A stretch of 64,000 nucleotides of DNA, from NCBI GenBank assembly GCA_954871525.1, contig OX940869.1:14129001-14193000 (forward strand). The letters are read 5' to 3'. This document shows positions 34,745 through 46,920 of this stretch, piece by piece. Numbering within the stretch: the stretch's first letter is position 1; every line of letters begins with the position of its first letter. This stretch comes from Parietaria judaica (taxonomy: Eukaryota > Streptophyta > Magnoliopsida > Rosales > Urticaceae). A model generated the notes under the pieces. The model did no database searches, was not told the DNA's origin, and saw only the letters and a program-made list of their open reading frames with translations. Position numbers and translations under genes: made by a program.

Positions 34745-36088
34745 CTTTAGACCAAGGAATCGAAAATCGCGATTTTCGAACGATTATCGAGCGATTATCG
34801 CTGAAATTGGGCATCTCGGTAACTTATCTCCTCTTATCGTTGTCGTTTTATACTTATCGCGATTTTTTGATTCGAAAAGCAAGTCACTTATCCATCAAAG
34901 TTTTCAAGTGCAATTTTTCGAAAAGTGAGTCACTTTTCGGTCAAAAACAATAAGTCAACCCCAGCATAGTTTTTTCTTTTTCGCGGCAAAAGTTCCAATT
35001 TCTTTTAATTTTGGAATTTAAAGGTATTTTTAGGGTTTTTTTTAGTGGATCTTGAGTGTTTTGAAGTTTAAATGTTGTATATGTATGAATCATGTCAAAT
35101 TTTCACAATTTTATTCTATATTTAATAGAGTTACATAGAAAGCTATTAGGTTGAATGAAAGTTCAAGTTTGAGTTTCATGATACTTTGATTGTACATTTT
35201 AGGTTTTGAATCAAATGTTATAGTTGAATTTGATTTTTTAAGGTTTATTAAGGAATATGAATGAATTATAATAGTTTTTGTGATTTTTTTTATTTTTTTT
35301 TGCAGATTTGGGGTGATTTTAGTGTTTGTTAGAATTGTTTATATAATTGCGGTAAAAGTATTTTTTTTTGGAAATTAATGAACTTGAGCTATATTTTTAA
35401 TATTTTTGATGTAATTTCATTGTTTAACAATGTATATAATTAGGAAACTGTGAGTTTGACATAATGTTTTTTGCAATTTGATGTTTTCCCGAATTGTCCA
35501 ATTATTGCGGCAAAAGTACATATGTTTCAGAAATTGGTTAATTGAGCTAGTTAATCGACTTTTTTTGGTGTAATTTCATTTTACAATATTGTATATAACT
35601 CATAAATTGTGTGGTTGACATAATTTGTTTTGTAATTTGACGTTTTCCAACTATTGAGGCAAAAGTACATATTTTTAGGAAATTGGTTAAATTGAGCTAG
35701 TTCTTCAATTTTTTTTATACAACTTCAAGTGGGCAGATTTTATATAATTAACAATTGGTGATTTTAAAATATTTTATTTTAGTAAAATATGACTTTGACT
35801 CTTTCCAAAATTTATCAAATAAGCATATTTTATCTAATAGTAAATAACTAAAGAGAGCATTTTGACTAACAAGTTACAACATATAATTTGTAAATAATAA
35901 TTGTTATTATAATTTATTTTTTTTATAGATTTTCCATCGATAAATCCATCGATAAGTTCGATAAGTTTCGATAACGGCAAACGATAATTTTTATAGGTTT
36001 TCCATCGATAAATCCATCGGTAAACGATTAGTCCGTCGATAACGGCAAACGATTTTTCGGCAAAAACGGCATTTTGAACCTTGCTTTA
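34745..36088. repeat. CGAT-rich element with CAAGG ends
   Basis: The left end ccaaggaatcgaaaatcgcg and right end cattttgaaccttg are imperfect inverted repeats; ctttaga occurs just outside both (34743-34749 and about 36088). CGAT-rich degenerate palindromes fill both flanks (34755-34810 and 35930-36070). The centre is AT-rich with aattg/gagctagtt repeats. No protein is encoded. Member of the family at 366, 36262 and 38700. Confidence 0.5.
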
Positions 36089-36562
36089 GACCTTATGATA
36101 CTTATTAACCAAAATTAATATTCTATGTATAAGATAGTAACTTAAATACTTTTATCGCTAATAAATAATAATAATTTAAGTATAACTTAAGATGGTATTT
36201 TGTAAAAATACTTTAAATTAACGCACTTTTAATTGTATATATATATTTTTAATATACAGACCAAGGTTTAAAATACCGCTTGCCGATTTCGTTTCGCATT
36301 TTCTGTTTTACGGATATATCGCTTGCCGATGGGTATGTCGATGGGCAAATCGGAAAAAAAAGGGCATGCCGCATACCGCATATACCGCACTTTTCGCATG
36401 GGCATACCGCATGCTGATGGGGTTTTCGACGGATATTTTGTAAAAAATATTTGAGTATTTAAGCACGATATTTATATAGGTTCAAAACTACATATTTAAT
36501 AAATACAAGACATAATTGTATACAACAAAACACATTTGTAACTTAAATATGTAGGTGAAATG

Positions 36563-37356
36563 TGTAGAGGGCGATTTTCACCACCCTTTTCCAGTCACAA
36601 AGACAATCACCAAATAACTAATAAACAAGAATAAATGATGAATATCTCTGTTTTATTATATTTTCCGAAATGAGCTCGGTTTTCTTCCGTTGAATAGCTG
36701 GACAGATGAAGGATCATGAACATTCACTCTCTCCTATTTCCTCTCTATTTTTCCTTCGCCTTTTCTATTACAAGACCTCCTTTTTTCTCTTTCCGGGGCT
36801 CTCTTCTCTCATTTTTTGAACCTTTACAAATGAGGCTTATCTTGCCTTTTATAGAGTTTTACCAAGCCTTCCTCTCGCATCTTTCCCGCCTTTTTTTCCC
36901 TTTAATCATTCATTCTCTTGCGTGATTTGAGGGCAGCATGGTAAATCATTGCTTTATGTCACTTCCGAGCAGGCTGCCGTTGTGGGTAGTTGCGCCTCAT
37001 TACATGCACTTCCCGTCAGCCGTCATTCGGCTCTGCAAGCCTCGTCGCTGACGCTCTCATCGAGTGAGTATGTCGGCTTCATTAAATGCACGTCTAGTCA
37101 AGGGTCATTCGACCCTGCACAATCATCATGACGAAGTTCCTCGTCGGGTGTGATGGGACGCTTCATCACAACTTGCTCTCGCGTGGTTGCGTCTCCTCGT
37201 GGATGAACCTCCTCGGGGGTACTCTTCCTCGGGGATGTTCCTCCTCGGGGATAATCCCCCTCGGGTGACGAACTTCCTCACCTCCCCTCATGTCGTTTAT
37301 GGACCAAACGACACGAGTTGTGTTGAGGATGGATTTGACCAAATCCGACCTTAACA
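36563..37356 (-). mobile_element. Solo LTR of the Tat-like family
   Basis: 794 bases. On the minus strand it runs TGTTAAGGTCGGATTTGG...CGCCCTCTACA, flanked by the perfect duplication AAATG (36558-36562 and 37357-37361). Both ends match the LTRs at 5660 and 57402. No internal sequence remains, so unequal recombination between the LTRs probably removed it. Confidence 0.88.
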
Positions 37357-37361
37357 AAATG

Positions 37362-37680
37362 TATAATATTAAGTCACTTTATTAGTTTAAGTGTATAATA
37401 TTAAGTCAAATTATTATGTGAAGTGAATATGTATGTTAATTAAGTGTGTAATATTAAGTGAATATGCATGTTAATTGTATATGTATGTTAACAAATTTAA
37501 TATTAGTTGAAGTGTATAATATTAAATGAATATGTATATTAAGTGTATATGTATGTTAGGTGAAGTTAATATGTATGTTAAGTGTATAATATTATTTGAA
37601 GTGTGTAATATTAAGTTAAATTATTAGGTGAAGTGTATGTGTATGTTAAGTGTGAATGTGTGGTATTAGTTGAATAACAA
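37362..37680 (+). repeat. Degenerate AT-rich tandem repeat
   Basis: About ten irregular copies of a motif like gtgtataatattaagtgaa alternating with atgtatgttaa. Non-coding. Confidence 0.6.
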
Positions 37681-37810
37681 AAAGTCCCACATTGATAGAT
37701 GACAAAAGTTTGGTGATGTTTATATACCAAATATTAGGGACAAGGGCTTGGGCCCTTTGGGTCATAGGATTTTGTGGATGGGGGAGGACTCAAACAAATG
37801 TTACACCACA

Positions 37811-37861
37811 CGCGCGCGCGCCGCCGCCAGCCGGACGTGGTGGGGCGGGGTGGGGTGGGGT
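37811..37861 (+). repeat. GC-rich simple sequence
   Basis: cgcgcgcgcg, then ccgccgcc and a ggggt/ggggc-rich run in an otherwise AT-rich setting. The G-rich part could form a quadruplex. Confidence 0.7.
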
Positions 37862-38177
37862 GCTCTTGTGTGAGTATAATTATTTTTTGTCGAAAGTTTA
37901 ATTGGTATTTTTGCCGAAATCTACCATTTTAGCGAAATTCCAACCATTTTATACACAAAAACGAAAAACGAAATTCCATCCACGTGCCCATGCGAAAAGT
38001 GCGAAAAATGGTAAAAAACCAGCGAAACGAAAGGGTTTTCGTTTCGCCTTTCTCCAAAAAACGAAAATCGGTCGAAATATCGACCGATTTTCGCGAAATT
38101 TTGAACCTTGATATTAATTATTAGGGTTAATAACAGTAAAAATACCTACAGTTTGGTAAAAAAAACCCTCGTGTACC

Positions 38178-38528
38178 CAAAGTATAAAAGTGGTGGCGAA
38201 AGTACCCAGAGTCACATTTTGGGAGTTGACCACTCTATTCTCGTAAAGCAGTTAACTTATCTGTTAACTCTGCCTACGTGGAAAAACGTGGGTTGTTGAC
38301 ATAGCAATTTTTGCCACGTGAATGAACCCACATCAGCCTCATTTACGACAAACCAACGAATTAAACTCCTAATTGGGCTCTTCCACCTGGCAAAAAATTG
38401 CCATGTCAGTAACCCATGTTTGTCCACGTGGCCAGAGTTAACGGGTAAGTTAACTGCGTTACGAGAATGGAGTGGTCAACTCCCCAAATATGACTTTGGG
38501 TACTTTTGCCACCACTTTTAATACATAA
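38178..38528. repeat. Large foldback element
   Basis: The left arm (about 38178-38323) and the reverse complement of the right arm (about 38386-38528) align through aaaagtggtggc, aaagtaccca, gagttgaccactc, attctcgtaa, gcagttaact and gttaactct. Loop about 60 bases. No coding capacity. A relative with ggcaaaagtaccca and tacttttgcc motifs lies at about 39300-39450. Confidence 0.75.
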
Positions 38529-38699
38529 AGACTATTTATATTTATATCTTTAACAATGACATAATCATTAAGCCATACTAATTAGACACTAATGCACATT
38601 ATATTTTTAAATATTCAATTGTGTTGCTTAAATATTCAAATTCGTAACGTTTTCGATCAGTGTTTTTTCATATATATCTGCTAACTTTAATTCATTACA

Positions 38700-38870
38700 T
38701 GCAAGGCGTTAAATGTCGGTTGTCGATGCCGTTTTGCCGTCTTTATTTTACGGGCATTATGCATGCCGATAGGCATGCCGGCGAGCGAATTCGAAAAAGG
38801 CATGCCGCATGCTAAAAATACCGGATAAATTTCATGGGCGTACCGCATGCCAATTTGAATATAAAAAAAA
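38700..38870. repeat. GCCG-rich degenerate repeat, copy 4
   Basis: gcaaggcgttaaatg at the left, then gtcgatgccg, ttttacggg, gcatgccgataggcatgcc. Same design as 36262-36430 but more diverged. Right end not found. Confidence 0.45.
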
Positions 38871-39719
38871 AATCTGCAAAATAATACAAAAATTCTAAGG
38901 TATTAACATATTTATTACTAATGAAATTAAGTATACAATTTTTTATATAAAAATTAAGTGATTATACCATCCATGACTACGTGTATGTTACAAATTAAAG
39001 CACTTAACATAATACATATGTTTTTTTATAAATACTTTTTTTTTTATAAAATTATTTGATTATATTTGACATATGTAAAAAAATTAAAATATGTACCACG
39101 GGAAAGAAAAAAATAAATTTTAAAATAAATTAAAACTAATAATTTTAAAGGAATTATTTGATTATTTAAAAAAAATAAAACATATTTTTTTTATAAATAC
39201 ATATTTTATAAAATTATTTGATTATGTTTAATATGTGTAAAAAAAAAATTAAAACATGTGGATCAAAAGGAAATAATTTTTTTTAAACTTAAATTTTTTT
39301 AAAATGCCACGTAGCGGCAAAAGTACCCAATTTTTGGCCACATGGCATGCCACATGAGATAGTCTAACGGCCACGTAGGCAGGTGTCTAACGGTGTTAGT
39401 TGGTCGGCGACAAAAGTGCAACGTTAGGTACTTTCGCCTATATTTATTGAGGTTGGGTACCTATCGGAGAATATTGTCAAAGGTTGGATATTTTCGCCGC
39501 AATTAATCCTAAAAAAAAAAAAAAAAAACTCAAAACATGTAAATTTATGTCAATTTTAATTATACACGTATAAAGAAAAACTTAACATTTATACACATTA
39601 ATAAAATATAAAAAGTATACATCGCCGAGTATTTAATGCATTCAAATCGCCGTCTTCAAATCGACAAGAATAGAGTCACCTAAACCTAAAGAATTAAAAT
39701 ATATTAAAAAAAATTAAAA

Positions 39720-39892
39720 TATTAAAATAAACCGGGTTTAAAACCGGATACGGCTATCCGGATTTTATAAAATCAAAACCCGTATCCGAATCCGATTTTT
39801 GGATACGGATTCGGATTAGGATTTTAAGATCGGATACGGATACAGATACGGATTTTTAACCGGATTCCGGGTTTTCGTTACAGCCCTAGTGT
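39720..39892. repeat. CCGGAT-rich palindromic transposon end
   Basis: Dense ggatacgg/ccgtatcc repeats forming several hairpins, ending in ttacagccctag, whose complement ctagggctgtaa is a familiar hAT-type end. Only one end is identified. It abuts the CACTA coding remnant. Confidence 0.4.
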
Positions 39893-42040
39893 CAATGGCC
39901 GGCATTTGAAGATCTTTGGGTCGGTATAAGAAAAAATAAAGATGGCTCTTTAAAGTATCCATCTCTGCAAACAGTTGTGGACAAATTGGTTAGTGCTTAA
40001 GTTTTTTTTATCTAATAACTTGTTTATATTTTACATACTAAATGATTATATATGTTGCAGGATGTTTAGCTAACCAAGAAGAAAATTCAGATTCAGATTT
40101 CGAAGGACCCAAAGATGTGTTGGAGAAAGTTTTGGGCACTAGAGAGCATCCTGGCCGGGTACGGGGACAGTCGAAATATGTGTCACGCAAGAAGCTTCAT
40201 ATGATTAGTAATAATCACACCACAGGTAGAATCAACAGCTTGGAAAACCAAGTAGGAGTATTGACGGCCAAAATCTTCGAGCTTACGCAACAACGTGGTG
40301 ATTTTCGTAACGATCCTGATGGTGTGAGACACTCATTTTTTCCGGAAGATCGGGCTGAGGCTACCCTTCCGAAAGCTGTAAAAGATCGAGCTGAGGCTGA
40401 AGATGATGGTGAAGATCACGTCAATACGGGAAGCCGGGGAATGCATAATTACAACAATGTTCATGGAAGTTGCTCATTAAATGGAAAATCACCACGATCT
40501 TTCCCGCCGACGCCACATTCTAATGAAAGTGAGGAACGCTTTTTCTACATTGATGAACATGGTGGTAAGACTTTAGTTGCTACTGGCCAAGTGATGATAA
40601 ATTCCGCACCGACCGATAGAGTTCACGGTACTTTGCTAGGGTTAGTATTAAAAAGGCCATATCAAAGAAGTCCTATCGACCAATTCCGTCATTCGATCTT
40701 CTGACGATTGAAAATGCTGTGGGGAGTTTTGTAGCATGGCCTAAGAGATTGATTGCACTCAACGATTCATCAACTAGCAATGAGAGTCGTATTCCCGAGA
40801 AAAAGAAAAAAAATTGATCTTCCCAAAGTGCAACCAAGTGAACTGATTCGGTACAGTTCAATCTTGCCAAGATTAAAAATGTTCGCAAAACATGCAAATG
40901 AAAGAATGTTGTTGGAGAATGAGAAGATTGATGTAGAACTTCTCGAGACTATGGGTTCGTTTCCCATTTCACTTTATTTCGAGGACGTGTCCGATTTTCT
41001 CCGTTACAAAGAAACAAACTTATCCTGCATAGTGGTTTACATGAGGTATTTATTTTTGGAACTCTTAATTTCTTTTTTATTTTGTTATTTTACAGCAATA
41101 CAAATTGTCTCTTGCAGCTTGCTGTATCGAAAATTGGCGAGGACTAATCGACTGGATGAAATAGGCTTTATAAACCCACAATTATGTTCACTTGCTAGGG
41201 AAGGGGCGGAAAATGATTAGGTCGACGACCGACATGAAAGTATCGCAGAGGTATTGATAAAGGGACGTCGAGGAAAAATATGGTTAATGCCCTACAATTA
41301 TGATATGCATTGGATTCTACTCGTCTTCAATATTTCAGAAAATGCCGTTATCATTTATGATTCTCTCACAAGGACTAGAGTACCCTAAGATTTGGATAAT
41401 TTGATTACAAGGTCAGTATTCTAATACTTCTCCCCAAACAAAAACAAAAAAAGTATTTTAATACTTGTTTTTATTTAGTACAATAATATGATTTACTGAA
41501 GTGATATACTTGGTCTATCGGTAGAACATAGCTCATGCAATCTAGATAGATCAAGCTTCAAAATCTCATTTTAGGCTTGAAAATACTCATCGACTTCTCA
41601 ATGTATTTATCATCCTTTTTTTTAGAATAATCTTTTGTGTTAGGATCTGGTTTCTTGTTTTTCAGTCATTGAATGCAACTGAGATTGGTGATTTGGTTTT
41701 AGTTTATTTGATTAAGGGTTAAAAAAAATTAAAAATATGATCTACTACTTGTTTTTATTGATTTTTTTTTCTTCAGGATTTTCGCTATTGTCAAATTTCA
41801 ACTCAAAGGAATACCGCTTACTTGATCACCGATTCAAATCCCAAAAAAGAACCCAAAACAACCTGGAGGATTTGAATGTGGATATTATGTTCTACGATTT
41901 ATGCGCGACATTGTCAACAAAAGAGAGGGGCATATTTGTTCTAGAGATGCATACCATCCAAAAGAAATTGATGAAGTTCGAACCGAATGGTCCGATTACG
42001 TGAGCACGTTTATTAATCTTGTTGATATTGATGAATAGTT
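39893..42040 (+). pseudogene. CACTA-associated protein with Ulp1-type protease domain, remnant
   Basis: Spliced, broken coding sequence. It opens with WPAFEDLWVGIRKNKDGS, then (from 40070) DVLEKVLGTREHPGRVRGQS, typical of the second large protein of plant CACTA elements. A coiled segment and SFVAWPKRLI (about 40720) follow. The C48 (Ulp1-like) protease region comes next: MPYNYDMHWILLVFN and VIIYDSL (about 41290-41370) give the catalytic His and Asp positions, and GGFECGYYVLRFMRDI (41860-41920) gives the Cys. Frame changes near 40690, a stop after RTRVP (41386) and in-frame breaks near 41830 show decay. No TNP2 transposase is seen upstream, so the element is truncated. Confidence 0.75.
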
Positions 42041-42369
42041 ATTTTCAATGCTTTTGTGGTTAAACATCTTATATGGTTGTTGATAATAGATTTGCTTCTT
42101 TGTTATTTTGATGTGCCGGATATTACACAGTTGTTATTTGTCGATATTATGGATATTGTTATGTGATATCAATTATCTTTTGTTTATTGATGAGTGTTAT
42201 TTAGTATAGTTTTAATTATGTTTATATAATTATATATGTATAATGTTATTCGACAGGGACGTATTTCAGAAATTAGAACCGTAGCAAATCGGAAAAAAGA
42301 GCAAAATCCGAACTGGTTTAAATACAAGAAATATTAATTGCATCTGAAATATAGTACAAGCCGGGACAT

Positions 42370-42662
42370 AAAAATATCTAGCCGCGGCTTCGTTATTCGT
42401 TTGGAGCGTCTTTCGCACTGTCGTTACACGACCACGAGGTTTCACTGTCGTTTTTTCCAGTCCTCTTACGATTATGAACCACTGTCGTTTAAAAGATTTA
42501 CAAGACAGTACATTTCACTTTCGTTGAAAAGGTTTACACGACAGTACATTTTACTGTCGTTTAACCTTCAACGACTTCAATTTACACGACAGCGTGTCAC
42601 TGTTGTTTAAGCATTTACACGACTGTGATTTGCAGTTGTCTAAACAACTATTTGTTGTAGTG
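42370..42662 (+). repeat. CACTA subterminal repeats and terminal inverted repeat
   Basis: Repeated acgacagt, tttacacgacag and actgtcgttt units at about 35-base spacing, ending in atttgttgtagtg, the reverse of CACTACAACAAAT. The last base of the element is 42662. The matching 5' CACTAC end was not found upstream. Confidence 0.75.
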
Positions 42663-42805
42663 ACCGTTGCTTCCAACAGTAATAAAAATCTGACGCGTGT
42701 CAGGTACTTTTGCCGCAGAAATTTTGCATTCCAACGGGAAGATCATCTGGGCCGTTGATTCACTTCATCCAACGACCCTCGTTTAACGCCCTAACATTTT
42801 TTTAA

Positions 42806-42905
42806 ATCCCGGATCTGGATGCATCTGGATCCCTGTTTTAAAGGATCCAGATGCATCCGGATCCGTGTTTTTCCGGACCCGGATATATCCGGGTCCAGGT
42901 TTTTT
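42806..42905. repeat. Nested GGATCC/GATGCATC palindromes
   Basis: ggatctggatgcatctggat and ggatccagatgcatccggat flank a 10-12 base spacer and can pair. A further hairpin ggacccggatatatccgggt follows. Resembles the CCGGAT-rich block at 39720-39892. Confidence 0.65.
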
Positions 42906-43648
42906 TTAACTTATTTTGGCTTCCGGGTATTTACCTGGGTACGCAATTTTGGGGACTGCTTGCGGTGCCTTGTCAGCGTATCACCATATTGGTTATTCAA
43001 TATTACTAATGAAGGTATTTATATATAAATAATATAAGAAAAATGGCGGTCAAAATATTTAAACTTTGATCAGGTGACCAGACAAGTGTTTAGTGAAAAA
43101 TAGCGGTAAATTATTCAAAATTTATAAACATGAGGCGATATTTTTTTCTTATAATTTTTTTTTTGTAAAATTCAAACAATAGTAAATTATTCAAAATAAC
43201 AAATGCAAGGCAATATTTTTGTTAAATTCAAATGAGTAAAGATGCTAGATAGCTAGATGATCACATAAATGTGTATTTTGTAGAGATGTGTGGAATAACC
43301 GGTTATCGAGTTTTTAAACCGTAATAAAAAACTCTCCGGTTTAAAATAACCTTAACCAATTTTTTTGATACGTGTCAAGGTTAACTATATCCTGTTTAAA
43401 CCAGATACAATTATCGGTTATTGATTTTTCAAAATATTAAATATTAAAAAAGTACTTTAGATATGTTGTTGAACAGTATGATGTTTATATATATATATTT
43501 ATATATATATATATTTGTTTTCCTTTTTTGATTTTGGACCGGTATGTTTTATTAGCAATTTATTTTGAACCGGTATATGATATTTGGAACGATAAGTTTT
43601 ATTTTACGATAAAATCTGTTGAATATTTTTATTGAATGAATTACCGGA
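42906..43648. other. AT-rich spacer
   Basis: A stretch at 43290-43430 with ccggtt/aaccgg motifs similar to the tandem repeat that follows, and (TA)n near 43486-43516. No gene seen. Confidence 0.45.
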
Positions 43649-43845
43649 TCCGATTAACCGATTTAAAAACATGTTAAGGTTATTAAAATCAGTTATCATA
43701 TTTTGATAACTGAAAATCCGGTAAACCGATTTCAAAACATGTTAAGGTTATTAAAATCGGTTATCATATTTTGATATAACCGAAAAATCCGGTTAACCAA
43801 TTTTAAAAACAGGTTAATGTTATTAAAATTCGAATAACCGGAATC
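43649..43845 (+). repeat. Three copies of a ~69-base tandem repeat
   Basis: Units begin ccggttaaccgatttmaaaa and contain catgttaaggttattaaaat and cggttatcatattttgat. The third is partial. Each unit is itself rich in aaccgg/ccggtt palindromes. Confidence 0.75.
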
Positions 43846-43898
43846 TGGTTATGGATACCAATTAGTGAGAGAGAGAAAAAATAGGTTGACCGAGCGAC

Positions 43899-43940
43899 AG
43901 TGGCGGAGCCAGCTTTATATTTTAGGAGATGCACCTTACA
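43899..43940 (+). repeat. hAT-type terminal sequence
   Basis: cagtggcggagccagc is a common hAT element start in plants. The other end was not found, so it is a relic. Confidence 0.4.
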
Positions 43941-44254
43941 ACAAGTCAAGATTTTTTAAAAAAAATATTAATGTAAAAATTTAGTGAAACAAAAATTATA
44001 TTAATGATAAAAGTAAAAAAAAAAACTAATTATTATTCTCGATAAATTATTAATTAGTTATCTAAGAAGTAAATATATGATTGAAAAAAGTATTTATATA
44101 ATATTTAAAATAGAGATAATTGCGACATAAAGACCTCATTTTTACACTTCGTAAAAAGTATATTTCAATACTTGTTTTTGCCGTCATAAATACCAATGTT
44201 TTAGTTTCTGTATATAACTTTGAGCTCTGTCACTAAACTAAAGTTAATATTAAG

Positions 44255-44540
44255 TTTATGCGACATACTCGGCGGTGTCGGCGACGCACTCGATAATATC
44301 GGCGGTGTCAGTGACGTATTTGGCAGTGTCGGCTACTCACTTAGTTGCGAATATACATTTTCTACATTGTCGACACAGTCAAGAACGCCAAGTGGGTCGC
44401 CAAAATTGGGAGCATGTCAAAAAACGCCGAATGCATCGCTCCTATCGTCGAGTACGTCACTGACACTGTAAAAAATAACGAGTATGTTGCCGCCACTGCC
44501 GATTATTCCACTGAGTGTATTTTAATAATGGTTAATTAAT
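44255..44540 (+). repeat. Irregular CGGTGTCGGC/GTCACTGAC repeat
   Basis: Short imperfect repeats of tcggcggtgtcggcgacg and related words. All three plus-strand frames are partly open. Not a gene. Confidence 0.45.
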
Positions 44541-46860
44541 TATGACACGATCAATATACATATGCACGAATATAAAGACTTATAAACAATATAAAATAAG
44601 CAATAAACATATATGTAACAACAACTATAAGTCACATCAACCATAAACTATCTTAGTGTAGTGGTAATCTTTTTGAAAATTAGTCACCATATGCACGTGC
44701 GTATGTTAGTATGTACAATACTAAATTACTAACTATGCGGGGATTTCACCTCTACCTCTAGACTAATTAGGTATGATTTAATAGGGATATTTTTAAATAT
44801 TGACCAATGTCCGTCAAATATAGTAGACCTAAAAAAATTTGTTATTTCACATTTGTAACATTAAGTATAATTTTATCATTTTTTTTTAATTTCAACGTCC
44901 ATATCCCCTCAATTAAATTTAAATACTTTTATAGCGATTATCGTTTATAATATAATTATCGACTACTGTCTATAATTGTATATTAGTAGCTAACTATACA
45001 GCTAAATAAGAGATAATTTATTGTATAAATCATTTTACTAAAATGTGTCAAAGTAATGATTTTCAATTATTTGTTGGTCTCGAGATGAAAAAGTAGAAGA
45101 GAATAGACTACGTACGTAGTGTTATTTGCAACTCAATTATTGAACATGTTACGTGGGACTAAAGTATTAACAGAACTTTACATGTTAGTCCTCTTAAATT
45201 ATTTTTTAATATTTTTATACTTTTAACTGAGTTTTAAGTTGATAAAAAATAATCATTTAAAAGTAATGTTTCATTAATTTATTATTTTGTTTTCTCAAAT
45301 CCCAAGAAAACTCTATATTAATAAATATTTTGAATTATAATGTTGGTTGAGTATATTTATTTAGTCCAATAATTAATTGAATCATGATGCGAAAAAATTA
45401 AACATATCTATATAGTTTTTTTGTTTGTTTTTATTTTTTTTATTTTTAAGGTACTAGAGGTAACATGCCTCCTTTATGAAAGAATACAGGAAAATGCCGT
45501 CGAAAACTAATACTAAACTAATACTTTAAAGCAAAGTTATAAAACTCGAAAAAATCCGTAGTGAAGATTACTTGGTTATATTTGCTTAACCTTTAACGCG
45601 TTTTACAAGCTTGTATTTTAACCTAAAAACTTTCAAGAACCCTGAAAATAAAACCATCATCCCTAGTATTAAATTATAATTTGTAATTAATTTGTTTAAA
45701 ATTACATTTTTAATTTAAATTTAGTGAATATTAATAATAAATACTAAATATTATTATTTTATAGAGGTCCATCTTTATACCCATCGATTTTAGTATACTT
45801 ATGAAATTAGATCGACATAATCAGTTATTGGGCGATTATGGTATACATGCTCTTAAACTTCATTGAGAATAAATTGCACCAACATATAAATTTCAGAAAC
45901 ATTAATACTAATCGCATAAGTAATAGTTTTTAAAAGGATTACTTGTGACAAATTACTTACGTTGTACTCAACAAGGACGGCAAAGACTTATATGTTATTT
46001 CTTTCTATTAGGTAGATGTACTCGATCCTAAATATATTCCAGCCGCTATAAAGTGGAACTTGAGTACATCCAAGTCACAATAAAATAAAACTTAAATAAA
46101 TTTATCACTAAAAAAATTACTTCTATTCCAATTAAATACAACTGAACATCATTTGCCACTATCAATGCGAAATCCTAATTATAATCTTCAAAAACATAAA
46201 ACTCCTTGCAAAATAAGAAATCAAACAAGTCAACTTTATACAAATGCCAAATATACGGCGAATCTTTTCTTTGAAATTATATCTTGCTTAATTATGGGTG
46301 AATGATATGAATTATTATTTCTATCTTCGCGTGTATATATATATTGCAGGGGATAATATATTTTATCTTGTATTTATCATTTCCAGACCATTATATAGAC
46401 ACGCATCTCCAGCTTGTCCAATATTTTTTTCTTATTATAGATTCATAGTCCGTATATCTTAAGTCTGTGGCACAAGTACCACACAAATCAAGTTGTGCAA
46501 TTTAAGCCCTAACACATTATATTTCATACGTGTCAGGATAAGGATGTCATATTACTCCATACAAGTCCATAGTCGTAACATACCCATAAATACATTACTA
46601 GTAATTATTTATTATTTACGAGTTAATATCAATATAGATGTAAAATAAATATAAAAAAAACCGAATCTGTAAATTATAGTATATAAAGTTTGTTACTAAA
46701 GACCTGTAAGACTTAACCCAAGCTAGCCTTTTAAATTAAATTGTTGGTTCAGTAAGGCGTCAATGGATATTTGTTATTCTGTTTTTAATTTGCTCTATTA
46801 CAAAAAGGGATTCCACTATACTTAAAAATTGTAATCAAACAGTTTCAACTACACTTCTTC
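44541..46860. other. AT-rich intergenic stretch
   Basis: About 2.3 kb, strongly AT-rich. No gene, repeat boundary or RNA gene is recognised. Confidence 0.6.
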
Positions 46861-46863
46861 CAT

Positions 46864-46920
46864 CGTATGATATCCGACTACGAACAATCTTCCGTAGTCG
46901 GAAGATTGTTCGTATGATAT
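46864..46920. other. Junction hairpin at the clipped copia LTR
   Basis: A direct repeat cgtatgatat (46864-46873 and 46911-46920) encloses an inverted repeat: acgaacaatcttcc / ggaagattgttcgt with a 6-base loop, and ccgactacg / cgtagtcgg. It sits exactly where the copia 3' LTR loses its outer end and looks like templated filler DNA. Confidence 0.6.

Larger units (their letters stand above)
36262..38111. repeat. CGAT/GCCG-rich element split by a solo LTR
   Basis: Left end ccaaggtttaaaatacc, right end attttgaaccttg near 38098-38110. The two form an inverted repeat of about 13 bases. The left flank (36280-36430) is closely related to 366-598. The solo LTR at 36563-37356 is nested in it. 37900-38100 is rich in cgaaa/tttcg near-palindromes. 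Confidence 0.5.

Noticed and set aside
41505..41600. Possible tRNA-like stretch (ggtctatcggtagaaca)
   Set aside because: The arms do not pair into a cloverleaf and no T-loop GGTTCGAATCC is present. No tRNA, rRNA or snoRNA gene could be supported anywhere in the window.
42338..42610. 90-codon frame with repeated RFTRQYISLS
   Set aside because: Created by the CACTA subterminal repeats.
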